This document shows, in pieces, positions 55,581 to 63,333 of a stretch of DNA of 64,000 nucleotides. The DNA lies in assembly GCF_012035195.1 (NCBI RefSeq), contig NZ_JAAVJH010000001.1, positions 186,001 through 250,000 of the forward strand. The letters are read 5' to 3'. The first letter of the stretch is position 1, and the number at the start of each line of letters is the position of its first letter. The translations under genes were made by a program, and so were the position numbers. Under the pieces are notes generated by a model. The model ran no database searches, was not told the DNA's origin, and saw nothing but the letters and a program-made list of their open reading frames with translations. The stretch comes from Sphingomonas corticis (lineage in GTDB: Bacteria > Pseudomonadota > Alphaproteobacteria > Sphingomonadales > Sphingomonadaceae).

Positions 55581-55665
55581 TGGTGCGGGCGAAGGGACTC
55601 GAACCCCCACATCTTGCGATGGCAGGACCTAAACCTGCTGCGTCTACCAGTTCCGCCACGCCCGC
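55581..55665 (-). tRNA. tRNA-Leu (anticodon TAG)
   Basis: A class II tRNA with a long variable arm. On the minus strand the acceptor GCGGGCG pairs with CGCCCGC, the anticodon stem GCAGG/CCTGC closes the loop TTTAGGT (anticodon TAG), the T arm reads GGGTTCGAGTCCC, and CCA is encoded. It lies just before tig, a common alphaproteobacterial order. Confidence 0.95.
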
Positions 55666-55762
55666 ATGGGACACCGCCGGTCGCGGCGCTCTATACGTCC
55701 GTCGCGCATCCGGCAACCCGGTGCGAAGGCGGGCGTTGACGCGGGTGAAGGAGATGCCGACC

Positions 55763-55918
55763 ATGGCCAGCGTACCCCCCCCGGAGAACCCCCAGCCGAC
55801 CCAGCCGGGGCAGCCCGACACCCCTCCGCCGGAGATTACGCCGCCCGGTCCGGACATCGACGTGCCCGCCCCCGGCAGCCCGGCGGGCGACCCCGCGCCC
55901 GCGAACCCGAGCATCTGA
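55763..55918 (+). CDS. Small proline-rich hypothetical protein
   Basis: A 51-residue protein that is about one third proline, with alternating polar and acidic residues (PPPENPQPTQPGQPDTPPPE). ATG 55763 is favoured because AAGGAG lies 9 bases upstream; ATG 55754 is too close to it. It has no signal peptide and is probably disordered. The stop is one base before the next start, so the two small genes form a pair. Function unknown. Confidence 0.6.
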   Translation: MASVPPPENPQPTQPGQPDTPPPEITPPGPDIDVPAPGSPAGDPAPANPSI

Positions 55919-55919
55919 G

Positions 55920-56114
55920 ATGGCACAGGACCGGCAAGTCCCCGGAAAGGACGACGACCGCAGCGACATCGAGCAGGCGGTGGAGGCGCGCAGCGATGCG
56001 CTGAAGCGCGGCGAAGGCGGCGAGGAACCGGCGCGCTTCACCGATCCCGGCGAGTTCGACGGGAACAGCGGCACCGGCGGCGAGGTGAAGAACCAGGACC
56101 TGACGCAGCAATAG
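55920..56114 (+). CDS. Small hydrophilic hypothetical protein
   Basis: A 64-residue protein rich in Asp, Glu, Gly and Gln (MAQDRQVPGKDDDRSDIEQA to EVKNQDLTQQ). It is probably flexible and soluble. It follows the proline-rich protein with a one-base gap. A composition like this is seen in stress-related hydrophilic proteins, but no motif identifies a family. The next gene is convergent, 13 bases away. Confidence 0.6.
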   Translation: MAQDRQVPGKDDDRSDIEQAVEARSDALKRGEGGEEPARFTDPGEFDGNSGTGGEVKNQDLTQQ

Positions 56115-56127
56115 CGCGCGGTCCGGA

Positions 56128-56565
56128 TCACCCCCGCCGCACCAGCAGCACGCCGATCAGCACCAGCGCCACGCCGCCGAGGCGCCCCCAGCTGATCGGC
56201 TGCTGCTGCAACCCGAGCCAGCCGAAGCGATCGAGCAAAAGCGCGGTCACGACCTGGGCGCCGATCGCCATCGTCAGCGTCGCAGCCAGCCCCAGCCGCG
56301 GCGTCGCGAACGCCAGTGCCGCGACGAAGGCGGCACCATAGAGGCCGCCGAACCACGCCCACCACGGCGCGCCCTTCAGCTCGGACAAAGGGGTGCGGTC
56401 CACCGCCCAGACGACCAGCAGCACCAGCGTGCCGACCGCGAACGACACCAGCGCGGCCAGCCACACCGACCCGGAGGCTTTCGCCAGCGCGGCGTTGGTC
56501 GGCGGCTGGACCGCGACGCCGAGGCCGGCGATCAAAACGGCGAGGATGGGGAGGAGCTGGGGCAT
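56128..56565 (-). CDS. YdcZ/DUF606-type DMT transporter
   Basis: A 145-residue protein with five hydrophobic helices, the size and layout of the half-size DMT family YdcZ. Its N-terminus LPILAVLIAGLGVAVQPPTNAAL is characteristic (PPTNAAL loop), as are the central WWAWFGGLYGAAFV and TLTMAIGAQV. Such proteins work as dimers in the inner membrane; the substrate is unknown. It lies alone between the small genes and the recG region. Confidence 0.85.
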   Translation of the reverse strand: MPQLLPILAVLIAGLGVAVQPPTNAALAKASGSVWLAALVSFAVGTLVLLVVWAVDRTPLSELKGAPWWAWFGGLYGAAFVAALAFATPRLGLAATLTMAIGAQVVTALLLDRFGWLGLQQQPISWGRLGGVALVLIGVLLVRRG

Positions 56566-56606
56566 GGGAGCGCCTTGTCGTTGCGAAAAGCGGCGTTCGG
56601 ACGATC

Positions 56607-56688
56607 GTCATCCCGGGCTCGTCCCGGGATCCAGAGCCGCTGGCGGGGACCTGCATGACCCTGGATGCCGGGACAAGCCCGGCATGAC
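56607..56688. repeat. Two palindromic repeats before the recG 3' end
   Basis: GTCATCCCGGG...TCCCGGGATC (56607-56631) and GATGCCGGG...CCCGGCATGAC (56664-56688) are each near-perfect palindromes of the GCCGGG family. On the minus strand they follow recG and may serve as its terminator. Confidence 0.7.
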
Positions 56689-56697
56689 GATGATGCC

Positions 56698-58752
56698 TCA
56701 GCCGGACCGCAGCAGCGCCACCCCGGCGTCGCGCTCGAACAGGTAGAGCGCGTTCCTCGCCGCCTGTCCCCTCGCGCCTTCCAGCCCGCCGTCGCGGTCG
56801 ATCAGCAGGCGGGTGTCGTCGCTGGCGACCGGCAGCAGCGTCGCCAGCTGCTCCGCGGAGGCGAGACGGAACGCCGCCTCGCCCGACTGGCGCGTGCCGA
56901 GCAATTCGCCCGCGCCGCGCAACCGCAGGTCCTCTTCCGCGATGCGAAAGCCGTCGTTGGTCTCGCGCATCAGCGCGAGGCGCGCGCGGCTGGTCTCGCT
57001 GAGCGCCCGCCCACGCAGCAGCAGGCAGACCGAATGCCCCCCGCCCCGCCCCACCCGGCCGCGCAGCTGGTGGAGCTGCGCCAGGCCGAAGCGATCGGCA
57101 TGCTCGATCACGATCAGCGTGGCGTTGGGCACATCGACGCCGACCTCGATCACCGTGGTCGCCACCAGTACGCCCAGTTCGCCGGCGGAGAAGCGCGCCA
57201 TCACCGCGTCCTTCTCCTGCGGGCGCATCCGGCCGTGGACCACGCCGACGCGGCCGGCGAAGCGCGCCTCCAGCGCCGCGGCGCGCGCCTCCGCGGCTTG
57301 CAGGTCGCTCGTCTCGCTCTCCTCGACCAGCGGGCAGACCCAATAGGCCTGCTTGCCTTCGGACAGGTGGCGCCCGAGCGCGTCGACCACCTCGTCCACC
57401 CGCTCCTCGCTGACCACGCGGGTCTCGATCGGCTCGCGCCCGGGCGGCATCTCGTCCAGCCGGCTCTGGTCCATCTCGCCGTGGATCGCCAGCGTCAGCG
57501 TACGCGGGATCGGCGTCGCCGTCATCGCCAGCACGTGGGGCGGGGTGCGCCCCTTGGCCTGAAGCAGCATCCGCTCGGCGACGCCGAACCGGTGCTGTTC
57601 GTCGACGACGACGAGACCGAGGTCCCGGTAGCCGACCGCCTCCTGGAAGATCGCGTGCGTGCCGACCAGCAGGTGGATGCTGCCGTCGGCGAGGCCCATC
57701 AGCGTGGCCTCGCGCGCGCGGCCCTTGTCGCGCCCGGTCAGCACCGCGATCTCGACCGGCAGGCGGGCGAGCGTCCGGCGCAGCGTCTCGTAGTGCTGGC
57801 GTGCCAGGATCTCGGTCGGCGCCAGCAACGCCGCCTGCGCGCCCGCCTCGATCGCGATCAGCAAGGCCATCGCCGCGACCAGCGTCTTGCCCGATCCGAC
57901 GTCGCCCTGCAGCAGGCGCAGCATCGGCGCCTCCTGCGCCAGATCGCCTTCGATCTCCGCCACGCTACGCGCCTGCGCGCCGGTGAGCGTGTAGGGCAGC
58001 GTCAGCAGGTCGCGAAGCCGCCCGTCGCCCTTCAGCGCACGCCCGCGCCGCTTGCGCGTGTCGGCGCGAACCAGGCTGAGCGCGAGCTGGTTGGCGAACA
58101 CCTCGTCATAGGCGAGCCGGTCGCGCGCCACGGAGTCGGCGGGATCGGCGTGGAGGCGGTGGAGCGCCTCGCGCCACGCTGGCCATTGGTGCCGCTCCTT
58201 CAGCGACGGCTCGATCCACTCCGGCAGCTCGGGCGCGCGGGCGAGCGCCTGGGCGACCAGCGCGGCGAGGCGGCGCGACGTAATGCCCTCGGACAGCGGG
58301 TAGATCGCCTCGCGTTCCTGGAAGTCACCCTCCTCCCCGCCGATCTCCGGATGCACGATCTGCAGGTCCTGGCCGTATTGGTCGAGCTTGCCCGACACCC
58401 GGCGCGGCTCTCCCAGCGGCAGCTGCTTGCGCGCGAAGCCGGACGAGCGGCCGAAGAAGACCAGCGTCACCGCATTGCCGTGCGCGTCGGCGGCGATGAC
58501 GCGGGTCGGTGCGCGTGGGGAACTTCCGCCGCGATGGTCGGTCGGCGTCAGCGTGATCGCGATGGTACGACCGACGTCCGCCTGCATCAGCTCCTCGCGC
58601 GGCCAGCGGTCGACCCAGCCCGACGGCAGGTGGAACAGCAGATCGACGACGCGCGCGATGCCCAGCCGCTCCAGCGGCTTGGCCAGCGTCGGCCCGACGC
58701 CCTTCAGTGCCGTCACCTCGGCGAACAGCGGATTGAGGATATCGGGTCTCAT
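56698..58752 (-). CDS. recG: ATP-dependent DNA helicase RecG
   Basis: A 684-residue superfamily 2 helicase that remodels stalled forks and branched DNA. The N-terminal wedge/OB region begins LFAEVTALKGVGPTLAKPLERLG. Walker A is GDVGSGKT near residue 286, Walker B is VVDEQHRFG, motif III is MTATPIPRT and motif VI is QLRGRVGRGG. The length is typical. The adjacent sdhE-mfd genes diverge from it, the usual alphaproteobacterial grouping. Confidence 0.97.
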   Translation of the reverse strand: MRPDILNPLFAEVTALKGVGPTLAKPLERLGIARVVDLLFHLPSGWVDRWPREELMQADVGRTIAITLTPTDHRGGSSPRAPTRVIAADAHGNAVTLVFFGRSSGFARKQLPLGEPRRVSGKLDQYGQDLQIVHPEIGGEEGDFQEREAIYPLSEGITSRRLAALVAQALARAPELPEWIEPSLKERHQWPAWREALHRLHADPADSVARDRLAYDEVFANQLALSLVRADTRKRRGRALKGDGRLRDLLTLPYTLTGAQARSVAEIEGDLAQEAPMLRLLQGDVGSGKTLVAAMALLIAIEAGAQAALLAPTEILARQHYETLRRTLARLPVEIAVLTGRDKGRAREATLMGLADGSIHLLVGTHAIFQEAVGYRDLGLVVVDEQHRFGVAERMLLQAKGRTPPHVLAMTATPIPRTLTLAIHGEMDQSRLDEMPPGREPIETRVVSEERVDEVVDALGRHLSEGKQAYWVCPLVEESETSDLQAAEARAAALEARFAGRVGVVHGRMRPQEKDAVMARFSAGELGVLVATTVIEVGVDVPNATLIVIEHADRFGLAQLHQLRGRVGRGGGHSVCLLLRGRALSETSRARLALMRETNDGFRIAEEDLRLRGAGELLGTRQSGEAAFRLASAEQLATLLPVASDDTRLLIDRDGGLEGARGQAARNALYLFERDAGVALLRSG

Positions 58753-58823
58753 GACTATCTTGCCCCCACTAACCGTTTCAGCCGACCGCCGAAAGGCGGC
58801 CGGCCGCTTGCCATTGGAGCCCC

Positions 58824-59087
58824 ATGGACCACGACATCCGCCTGAAGCGCCTGCGTTTCCGCGCCTGGCACCGCGGCACGCGCGAGGCCGACCTGATGAT
58901 CGGCGGCTTCTTCGACGCCCATGGCGCGCGGTGGAACGCGGATCAGCTCGACTGGTTCGAGGCGCTGCTCGAGGAGCAGGACGTCGACATCATGGGCTGG
59001 GCGATCGGCTCCATCCCCTGCCCGGCGGAATGGGACGGGCCGATGATGCGGCAGATGCGCGCGCTCGATTTCGTGAAGGTGCCCTGA
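58824..59087 (+). CDS. sdhE: SdhE, succinate dehydrogenase flavinylation factor
   Basis: An 87-residue protein of the SdhE/Sdh5 (DUF339) family, which attaches FAD to SdhA and FrdA. The diagnostic RGTRE is at residues 17-21, matching RGxxE, with EADLMIGGFF and the WFEALLEEQDVDIMGW helical segment following. The length is standard (80-90). It lies 71 bases from the divergent recG start and ahead of mfd on the same strand. Confidence 0.95.
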   Translation: MDHDIRLKRLRFRAWHRGTREADLMIGGFFDAHGARWNADQLDWFEALLEEQDVDIMGWAIGSIPCPAEWDGPMMRQMRALDFVKVP

Positions 59088-59089
59088 CC

Positions 59090-59180
59090 GTCATGCCGGG
59101 CCCGTCCCGGCATCCAGCCTGCCGCTCGATCCATCCTGTCCGCTCCCGCGGCACCCTTGACCCCCGGAACAAGTCCGGGG
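59090..59180. repeat. Palindromic repeats between sdhE and mfd
   Basis: GTCATGCCGGG...CCCGGCATCC (59090-59115) and CCCCGGA-ACAAG-TCCGGGG (59162-59180) are GCCGGG-family hairpins. They could end sdhE transcription or give mfd partial independence. Confidence 0.7.
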
Positions 59181-59203
59181 CGACGGTTCTTCCCTAGGCC
59201 CCC

Positions 59204-62200
59204 ATGCCCGACCTCAAGACCATCCTCACCGCCACCGTTCCGCTGACGCTCGCCGGTGTGCCCGCAGGATTCCTGCCGTCGCTGCTCGCCGATCTCGCGC
59301 GCGCGGCACCGCTGCGCGCGGTGTTCGTCGCGTCGGACGAGGCGCAGATGCGCAGCATCGCCGCCACCGCCCCGTATTTCGCGCCCGAGCTGGAGGTGGT
59401 GCAGCTGCCCGCGTGGGACTGCCTGCCCTACGACCGCGCCAGTCCCACCTTGCGAGTCATGGCGGAGCGGATCGGCGCGCTGCACCGGCTCCAGCAGAAG
59501 CCCGGCAGCGCCCAATTGGTGCTCACCACCGTCAACGCCGCCACGCAGCGCACGCTGACGCCGTTCCGCATCCGCCAGCTGGTCGCCACGCTGAAGCCCG
59601 GCGAGCGCATCGGGCGCGACCGGCTCGCCGCTTTGCTCCAGGCGAACGGCTACGTCCGCACCGATACCGTCCACGATCAGGGCGAATATGCGGTGCGCGG
59701 CGGCATCGTCGACCTGTTCCCCAGCGGCGAGGATCAGGCGCTGCGACTCGACTTCTTCGGCGACGAGATCGAGAGCGTCCGCACCTTCGATCCCGCCGAC
59801 CAGCGCACCACGGGACGAGTCGAGCGGTTCGTGCTGCTGCCCGCATCGGAGGCGCTGCTGGACGAGGACAGCGTGAAGCGGTTCCGCACCCGCTATCGCG
59901 AGAAGTTCGGCGCGACGGCCACCGGGGACCCCCTGTACCAGGCGGTCAGCGACGGGCGGCGGCTGGCCGGCATGGAGCATTGGCTGCCGCTGTTCGAGGA
60001 AAAGCTGGCGACGCTGTTCGACCATCTGGGCGACGACGCCGTGATCGTGCGCGACTCGGGCTCGCCGCAGGCCGCGGAGGCCAGGCTGGAGGCGGTCGCC
60101 GACTATTACGAGAACAGGAAGCGCGCCGAGGCCGCGGAGCCGGGCAGCTATCGCGCGCTGCCGGCGAAGACGCTGTACCTCGACGAGGAGGAGTGGAAGC
60201 GCGCGATCGCGGATCAGCCCGCGCACCTTATCACCCCCTTCCACGAGCCCGAAACGACGACGGTGCTCGACTTCCAGGTCGACGGCCCGCGCGACTTCGC
60301 GCCGGAGCGGGCGAACCAGGCCAACGTCTACGAGGCGGTGGTCGCACACGTCGCGAAGCTGAAGAAGGAGGGCCGTAAGCCCGTCCTCGCCAGCTATTCG
60401 ATCGGCGCGCGCGAGCGACTGAAGAATCTGCTGGAGGATCACGGACTCACCGGCGCGCGGCCGGCGGAGACATGGCAGGAGGCGCTGGGCGCCGCCGAGC
60501 GGGGCGTGGCGCTGACCGTCGTGGGGCTCGACCACGGCTTCACCGCGCCGGGCGTCGCCGTCCTTACCGAGCAGGACATGCTGGGCGACCGGCTGATCCG
60601 GCGGGCGAAGCGGCGCAAGTCCGCCGACGCCTTTCTCGCCGAACTGGCGACGCTCTCGCCCGGCGACCTCGTCGTCCACACCGACCATGGCATCGGCCGC
60701 TACGTCGGGCTGACGCAGGTGCCGGTCGCCAAGGCGCCCCACGATTGCGTCCAGCTGGAATATGCCGGCGGCGACAAATTGTACGTGCCGGTCGAGAACC
60801 TGGAGGTCCTCTCCCGCTACGGATCGGGCGAGGAAGGCGCGAGCCTCGATCGACTCGGCGGTGAGGCCTGGCAGCGGCGCAAGTCGAACATGAAGGAGCG
60901 CATCCGCGAGATCGCGGGTGAGCTGATCGCGACCGCGGCGGAGCGCGCGCTTCGCCCCGGCGAAGTGGCGGAGCCCGACAGCGCGGGCTATCCCGCCTTC
61001 GTCGACCGCTTCCCCTACGAGGAGACCGACGACCAGGACCGCGCGATCGAGGACGTGCTGGCGGACCTTTCCGCCGGCAAGCCGATGGACCGGCTGATCG
61101 TCGGCGACGTCGGCTTCGGCAAGACCGAGGTGGCGTTGCGCGCCGCGTTCGTCGCGGCGATGGCGGGGATGCAGGTGGCCGTCATCTGCCCGACGACGCT
61201 GCTCGCGCGGCAGCACCACATGAATTTCTCCGCGCGGTTCGAAGGGTTTCCGATCGAAATCGGTCGCCTGTCGCGTCTGGTGACCGCGGCCGAATCGCGG
61301 AAGGTGAAGGAAGGCCTGGCGGACGGGTCGATCGACGTCGTCGTCGGCACCCACGCACTGCTGGCCAAGGGCATCGAGTTCAAGCGGCTCGGCCTCGTCA
61401 TCGTCGACGAGGAGCAGCGCTTCGGCGTGACGCACAAGGAGCGGCTGAAGGCGCTGCGCAGCGACGTCCACATGCTGACGCTGACCGCCACGCCGATCCC
61501 GCGCACCTTGCAGATGGCGATGAGCGGCCTGCGCGAGCTGTCCGTCATCCAGACCCCGCCGGTCGATCGCCTGGCGGTGCGCACCTACGTGATGCCGTGG
61601 GATCCGGTGGTGCTGCGCGAGGCGTTGCTGCGCGAACATTACCGCGGCGGGCAGTCCTTCCTCGTCACCCCGCGCATCGCCGACCTGCCCGATATCGAGG
61701 ACTATCTGCGCCGCGAGGTGCCGGAGATCCGCTACGTCGTCGCGCACGGGCAGATGACGCCGACCGAGGTGGAGGAGCGGATGAGCGCCTTCTACGACAA
61801 GAAGTTCGAGGTGCTGGTCTCCACGTCGATCATCGAGAGCGGGATCGACATCGCGTCGGCGAACACGATGATCGTCAACCGCGCCGACCGCTTCGGCCTG
61901 GCACAGCTCTACCAGCTGCGCGGGCGCGTCGGCCGGTCGAAGACGCGCGCCTACGCCTACCTCGTCGCGCCGCCCGAGCGGCAGATGACCGATGCGGCGG
62001 AGAAGCGGCTGAAGGTGCTGTCCGACCTCGATTCGCTCGGCGCCGGATTCCAGCTCGCCAGCCACGACCTCGACATCCGCGGCGCGGGCAATCTGCTGGG
62101 CGACGAGCAGTCGGGACACATCAAGGAGGTCGGCTACGAACTCTACCAGTCGATGCTGGAGGAGGCGATTTTGGAGGCGAAGGCGGGCGGCCTGCGCGAG

Positions 62201-62659
62201 CGCCAGCGCGATTTCAGCCCTCAGATCAGCGTCGACGCGCCGATCCTGATCCCCGACGACTATGTGCCCGACCTCGACCTGCGCATGGGCCTCTACCGCC
62301 GCCTGAACGAGGTGGACGAGGTGCGCGGGCTGGAGGCGTTCGCGGCGGAGATGATCGACCGCTTCGGCCCGCTGCCGGTGGCGACCGACAATCTCGTGAA
62401 GGTCATGGAGATCAAGCTGAACGCGAAGAAGGCGTGCGTGGCGAAATTGGACGTGGGACCCAAGGGCGCGCTGGTCGCCTTCCACGACGACCGGCCGCCG
62501 AACGTCGAGGCGCTGATGGCCTATGTCGCGAAGCTGGGCGACATCGCGAAGCTGCGGCCGGATTCGAAGCTGGCACTGACGCGCAATTGGGCCGACCCGC
62601 AGGCACGGCTCCACGGCGCGCTGCAATTGTCGAAGGGACTGGCCAAGGCGGCCGGGTGA
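59204..62659 (+). CDS. mfd: Mfd, transcription-repair coupling factor
   Basis: A 1151-residue ATPase that removes RNA polymerase stalled at lesions and recruits UvrA. Order of domains: a UvrB-like N-terminal region (WDCLPYDRASP near 70), the RNA-polymerase-interacting CarD-like domain GDLVVHTDHGIGRYVGL near 487, helicase domains with GDVGFGKTEV near 636, VDEEQRFG and TLTATPIPRTLQ, then the TRCF C-terminal domain. The length is typical (1150). It ends at a palindromic repeat. Confidence 0.97.
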   Translation: MPDLKTILTATVPLTLAGVPAGFLPSLLADLARAAPLRAVFVASDEAQMRSIAATAPYFAPELEVVQLPAWDCLPYDRASPTLRVMAERIGALHRLQQKPGSAQLVLTTVNAATQRTLTPFRIRQLVATLKPGERIGRDRLAALLQANGYVRTDTVHDQGEYAVRGGIVDLFPSGEDQALRLDFFGDEIESVRTFDPADQRTTGRVERFVLLPASEALLDEDSVKRFRTRYREKFGATATGDPLYQAVSDGRRLAGMEHWLPLFEEKLATLFDHLGDDAVIVRDSGSPQAAEARLEAVADYYENRKRAEAAEPGSYRALPAKTLYLDEEEWKRAIADQPAHLITPFHEPETTTVLDFQVDGPRDFAPERANQANVYEAVVAHVAKLKKEGRKPVLASYSIGARERLKNLLEDHGLTGARPAETWQEALGAAERGVALTVVGLDHGFTAPGVAVLTEQDMLGDRLIRRAKRRKSADAFLAELATLSPGDLVVHTDHGIGRYVGLTQVPVAKAPHDCVQLEYAGGDKLYVPVENLEVLSRYGSGEEGASLDRLGGEAWQRRKSNMKERIREIAGELIATAAERALRPGEVAEPDSAGYPAFVDRFPYEETDDQDRAIEDVLADLSAGKPMDRLIVGDVGFGKTEVALRAAFVAAMAGMQVAVICPTTLLARQHHMNFSARFEGFPIEIGRLSRLVTAAESRKVKEGLADGSIDVVVGTHALLAKGIEFKRLGLVIVDEEQRFGVTHKERLKALRSDVHMLTLTATPIPRTLQMAMSGLRELSVIQTPPVDRLAVRTYVMPWDPVVLREALLREHYRGGQSFLVTPRIADLPDIEDYLRREVPEIRYVVAHGQMTPTEVEERMSAFYDKKFEVLVSTSIIESGIDIASANTMIVNRADRFGLAQLYQLRGRVGRSKTRAYAYLVAPPERQMTDAAEKRLKVLSDLDSLGAGFQLASHDLDIRGAGNLLGDEQSGHIKEVGYELYQSMLEEAILEAKAGGLRERQRDFSPQISVDAPILIPDDYVPDLDLRMGLYRRLNEVDEVRGLEAFAAEMIDRFGPLPVATDNLVKVMEIKLNAKKACVAKLDVGPKGALVAFHDDRPPNVEALMAYVAKLGDIAKLRPDSKLALTRNWADPQARLHGALQLSKGLAKAAG

Positions 62660-62661
62660 GT

Positions 62662-62760
62662 CTCGCCCTCACCCTTCCCGCCCGGCTTCACCGCGCGAGC
62701 CCTTCCCTCTCCTGTCGGAAGAGGGAGGCAGGCGCGAAGTGCCGGAAGGGCGAGGGTGAC
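62662..62760. repeat. Long imperfect inverted repeat after mfd
   Basis: CTCGCCCTCACCCTTCC (62662-62678) faces GGAAGGGCGAGGGTGA (62744-62759). Inside, CCCTCT...AGAGGG forms a smaller hairpin. It probably ends both the mfd transcript and the convergent NTF2-like gene. Confidence 0.6.
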
Positions 62761-62762
62761 AG

Positions 62763-63185
62763 TCAGCTGCTATGGTCGGAAATGATCCGCCAGCCGGCCT
62801 TGCGCCGCTCGAACAGCAGCGTCGTCAGCCCGCTCTGCGGCGCCGTGCCGTCGGCGGGCGTCAGCACGTAGCGCGCGACCAGCAGCTGGTGGACGGGGCT
62901 GAGCGTGCGCCACGCCAGCATCTCGAACCCCAGCCTCCCGCGCTTGTTGCCGCCGGAGACGAAGGAGGGTGCGTAGCCCGCGGCGATCTCCCTGGAGTCG
63001 CGCTTCAGCTTGTCGCCCGCGGCGAACAAGGCATCCTCGGCGTAGAGCGCCATGAAGCCCTTCAGGTCGCCGCGGTTCCACGCCGCCGCGCTGTCGTTCA
63101 TGGCCGCCGTGATCTGCGCTTGCGGCGTGGTCTGCGCGGCGGCGGGCGCGGCGATCACCAGCACCGGCAAGAGCATCGACTTCAT
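62763..63185 (-). CDS. Exported NTF2/SnoaL-like protein
   Basis: A 140-residue protein with a signal peptide (1-18, ending APAAAQ) and the NTF2-like fold: AAAWNRGDLKGFMALYAEDALFAAG is the typical first helix and strand, and RYVLTPADG...TTLLFERRKAGWRII the last strands. Members of this fold act as small hydrolases, cyclases or ligand carriers; no catalytic residue is assigned. Likely periplasmic. ATG 63185 follows GAGGGG; a GTG one codon upstream is less likely. It is a single gene, convergent with mfd. Confidence 0.82.
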   Translation of the reverse strand: MKSMLLPVLVIAAPAAAQTTPQAQITAAMNDSAAAWNRGDLKGFMALYAEDALFAAGDKLKRDSREIAAGYAPSFVSGGNKRGRLGFEMLAWRTLSPVHQLLVARYVLTPADGTAPQSGLTTLLFERRKAGWRIISDHSS

Positions 63186-63197
63186 CACATCCCCTCG

Positions 63198-63330
63198 TCA
63201 CACCGGGCTTGTCCCGGGGTCCACCGTGCCGCGTCAGCGGAGGCCGGCGACTGTGCGCCTCGGTGGATGCCGGGACAAGCCTGTCCTGAGCGACGCCGCC
63301 GGCGGCGTCGAAGGGCCCGGCATGATGGGA
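63198..63330. repeat. GCCGGG-family repeat carrying a nested repeat
   Basis: ACCGGGCTTGTCCCGGGGTC at 63202 is one palindrome. GATGCCGGGACAAGC (63266-63280) and CCCGGCATGAT (63316-63326) are the two halves of a second palindrome, separated by 35 bases. Those bases match the CCTGAGCGA...GTCGAAGG repeat, which itself holds a perfect 9-bp hairpin (GACGCCGCC/GGCGGCGTC, 63292-63309). Confidence 0.7.
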
Positions 63331-63333
63331 CGC

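Noticed and set aside
58943..62626. A 1227-codon minus-strand frame over mfd
   Set aside because: Antisense of a fully recognisable Mfd; no motif of any protein family is seen in it.
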